From the NCBI GenBank assembly GCA_012841675.1, contig DUUG01000038.1, positions 1 through 6,340 of the forward strand: a DNA stretch of 6,340 nucleotides, written 5' to 3'. Of the stretch, positions 5,662-6,340 are shown piece by piece. Made by a program: the position numbers and the translations under genes. Each line of letters opens with the position of its first letter. Position 1 is the first letter of the stretch. The notes under the pieces were generated by a model. That model worked only from the letters and a program-made list of their open reading frames with translations, was not told the origin of the DNA and ran no database searches. Source of the stretch: Clostridiales bacterium (lineage in GTDB: Bacteria; Bacillota; Clostridia; Oscillospirales; QAMX01).

Positions 5662-6340
5662 TTAGTAGTTTCCGTCCGACCCGGACTGGCTCTTTGACAA
5701 GATTTCGGCACTTATGAAGGAAAGTTGCAAATAATCCTCCAAAAAAAGGGCCTCTCCCCGTATATTTGGGCTTATTTTGCAGGAGGAAAAAAGATCGGCT
5801 GCAAATTCCCTGCCAAATGCCGCTGCAAGGGCGTTAGAAAGCGTTTTCCTCCGCTGGGCAAAAGCAGCACTTGTAAGCCGGAAAAATACCTCCTCCTCGA
5901 AAGGGGGAAGAAGCGGGGGCTTTGGTTCAAAGGTCACCACGGCGGAATCCACCTTAGGCCGAGGGAAAAAAGCGCCGGCCGGCACGGGAAAAAGACGGAT
6001 AACATGGGCAAAATAGGAAACAACTAAAGAAAACAGGCACCATCCGCTTTCGCCGGGCCTAGCCATCAGCTTCGCCGCCACTTCCTTTTGCACCATGACG
6101 GTGACTTTTGCGAAAATGCGCGGCGCCAAAAGCGCCTTGATGGCAGGGGTTGTTATATAATAAGGAAGGTTTGCCGCAGCAACCACAGGGCCTTCCGGCA
6201 GACAGCGTTTCACCAGGGCAGATAAATCCGTTTCCAAAACGTCACCCTGCACGATTTTGACGTTGGAAAATTCCGCCAAAGCCTCATGCAGAAGCGGAAA
6301 CAGCCGCTCGTCCAATTCCAAAGCGCATACGGCGGGAAAA
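5662..6340 (-). CDS. rsmA: 16S rRNA (adenine1518-N6/adenine1519-N6)-dimethyltransferase, 5' end outside the window
   Basis: RsmA/KsgA dimethylates two adjacent adenines in the 3' terminal hairpin of 16S rRNA, using S-adenosylmethionine, late in small-subunit assembly; loss gives kasugamycin resistance in other bacteria. The visible 225 C-terminal residues (numbered from the window edge) include ALELDERL (6-13), whose Glu8 should bind the SAM ribose, and QGDVLETD (31-38). NLPYYITTP (57-65) is the catalytic NLPY motif, FFPRPKVDSAVV (124-135) the following family block, and FAQRRKTLSNAL (160-171) the RNA-binding C-terminal helix signature. The reading frame stays open to the right edge, so the gene is cut off by the window. 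About 60 N-terminal residues with the GxGxG SAM loop are missing, which explains the lack of a proper start; an in-frame TTG at 6321 is internal and not a start. No intrinsic terminator is convincing after its stop, so some transcripts may continue into pckG. Confidence 0.95.
   Translation of the reverse strand, partial: FPAVCALELDERLFPLLHEALAEFSNVKIVQGDVLETDLSALVKRCLPEGPVVAAANLPYYITTPAIKALLAPRIFAKVTVMVQKEVAAKLMARPGESGWCLFSLVVSYFAHVIRLFPVPAGAFFPRPKVDSAVVTFEPKPPLLPPFEEEVFFRLTSAAFAQRRKTLSNALAAAFGREFAADLFSSCKISPNIRGEALFLEDYLQLSFISAEILSKSQSGSDGNY

Noticed and set aside
6319..6321. TTG at 6321 as the start codon of a short rsmA
   Set aside because: The frame is open upstream to the window edge and encodes family sequence ending in ALELDERL; starting here would lose the SAM-binding glycine loop. 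The gene is simply cut by the window.

Overview
The window looks like chromosomal DNA of a mid-GC, low-host-signal Gram-positive anaerobe, most likely a Clostridia-type Firmicute. This is inferred from strong AAGGAGG-type ribosome binding sites in front of nearly every gene, consensus SigA-like promoters in AT-rich gaps, compact intrinsic terminators, and protein sequences that read as Firmicutes-like. No taxonomic search could be run. All six genes fall in recognisable families, and there are no phage, transposon, CRISPR, tRNA or rRNA features.

Layout. Positions 1-3498 are read on the plus strand and 3723-6340 on the minus strand, so the two blocks converge on a 224-base gap. The left block opens with a perfect intrinsic terminator, followed at once by dcd (dCTP deaminase family, 61-579) and its own terminator. 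After a 196-base AT-rich promoter region comes a tight three-gene operon (776-3498): a ThuA-like protein, a Gfo/Idh/MocA NAD(P)-dependent oxidoreductase and a xylose-isomerase-like TIM-barrel isomerase/epimerase. The gaps inside it are only 12 and 14 bases, and a strong terminator closes it.

The convergent gap (3499-3722) holds the two facing terminators and, between them, an unexplained imperfect inverted repeat. The minus strand then carries pckG (GTP-type phosphoenolpyruvate carboxykinase, 3723-5519) behind a near-consensus promoter, and upstream of it the 3' three-quarters of rsmA/ksgA (16S rRNA adenine dimethyltransferase), which runs off the right edge.

How the genes work together. dcd (pyrimidine nucleotide supply), pckG (oxaloacetate/PEP interconversion) and rsmA (ribosome maturation) are housekeeping genes with no evident link to each other. 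The three-gene operon is the only part that looks like a dedicated accessory pathway. An oxidoreductase, a ThuA protein and a metal-dependent TIM-barrel enzyme together suggest sugar or glycoside catabolism through a keto-sugar intermediate, as proposed for ThuA/ThuB and for the 3-keto route of C-glycoside cleavage. The substrate cannot be read from the sequence, and no transporter, glycosidase or regulator lies in the window.
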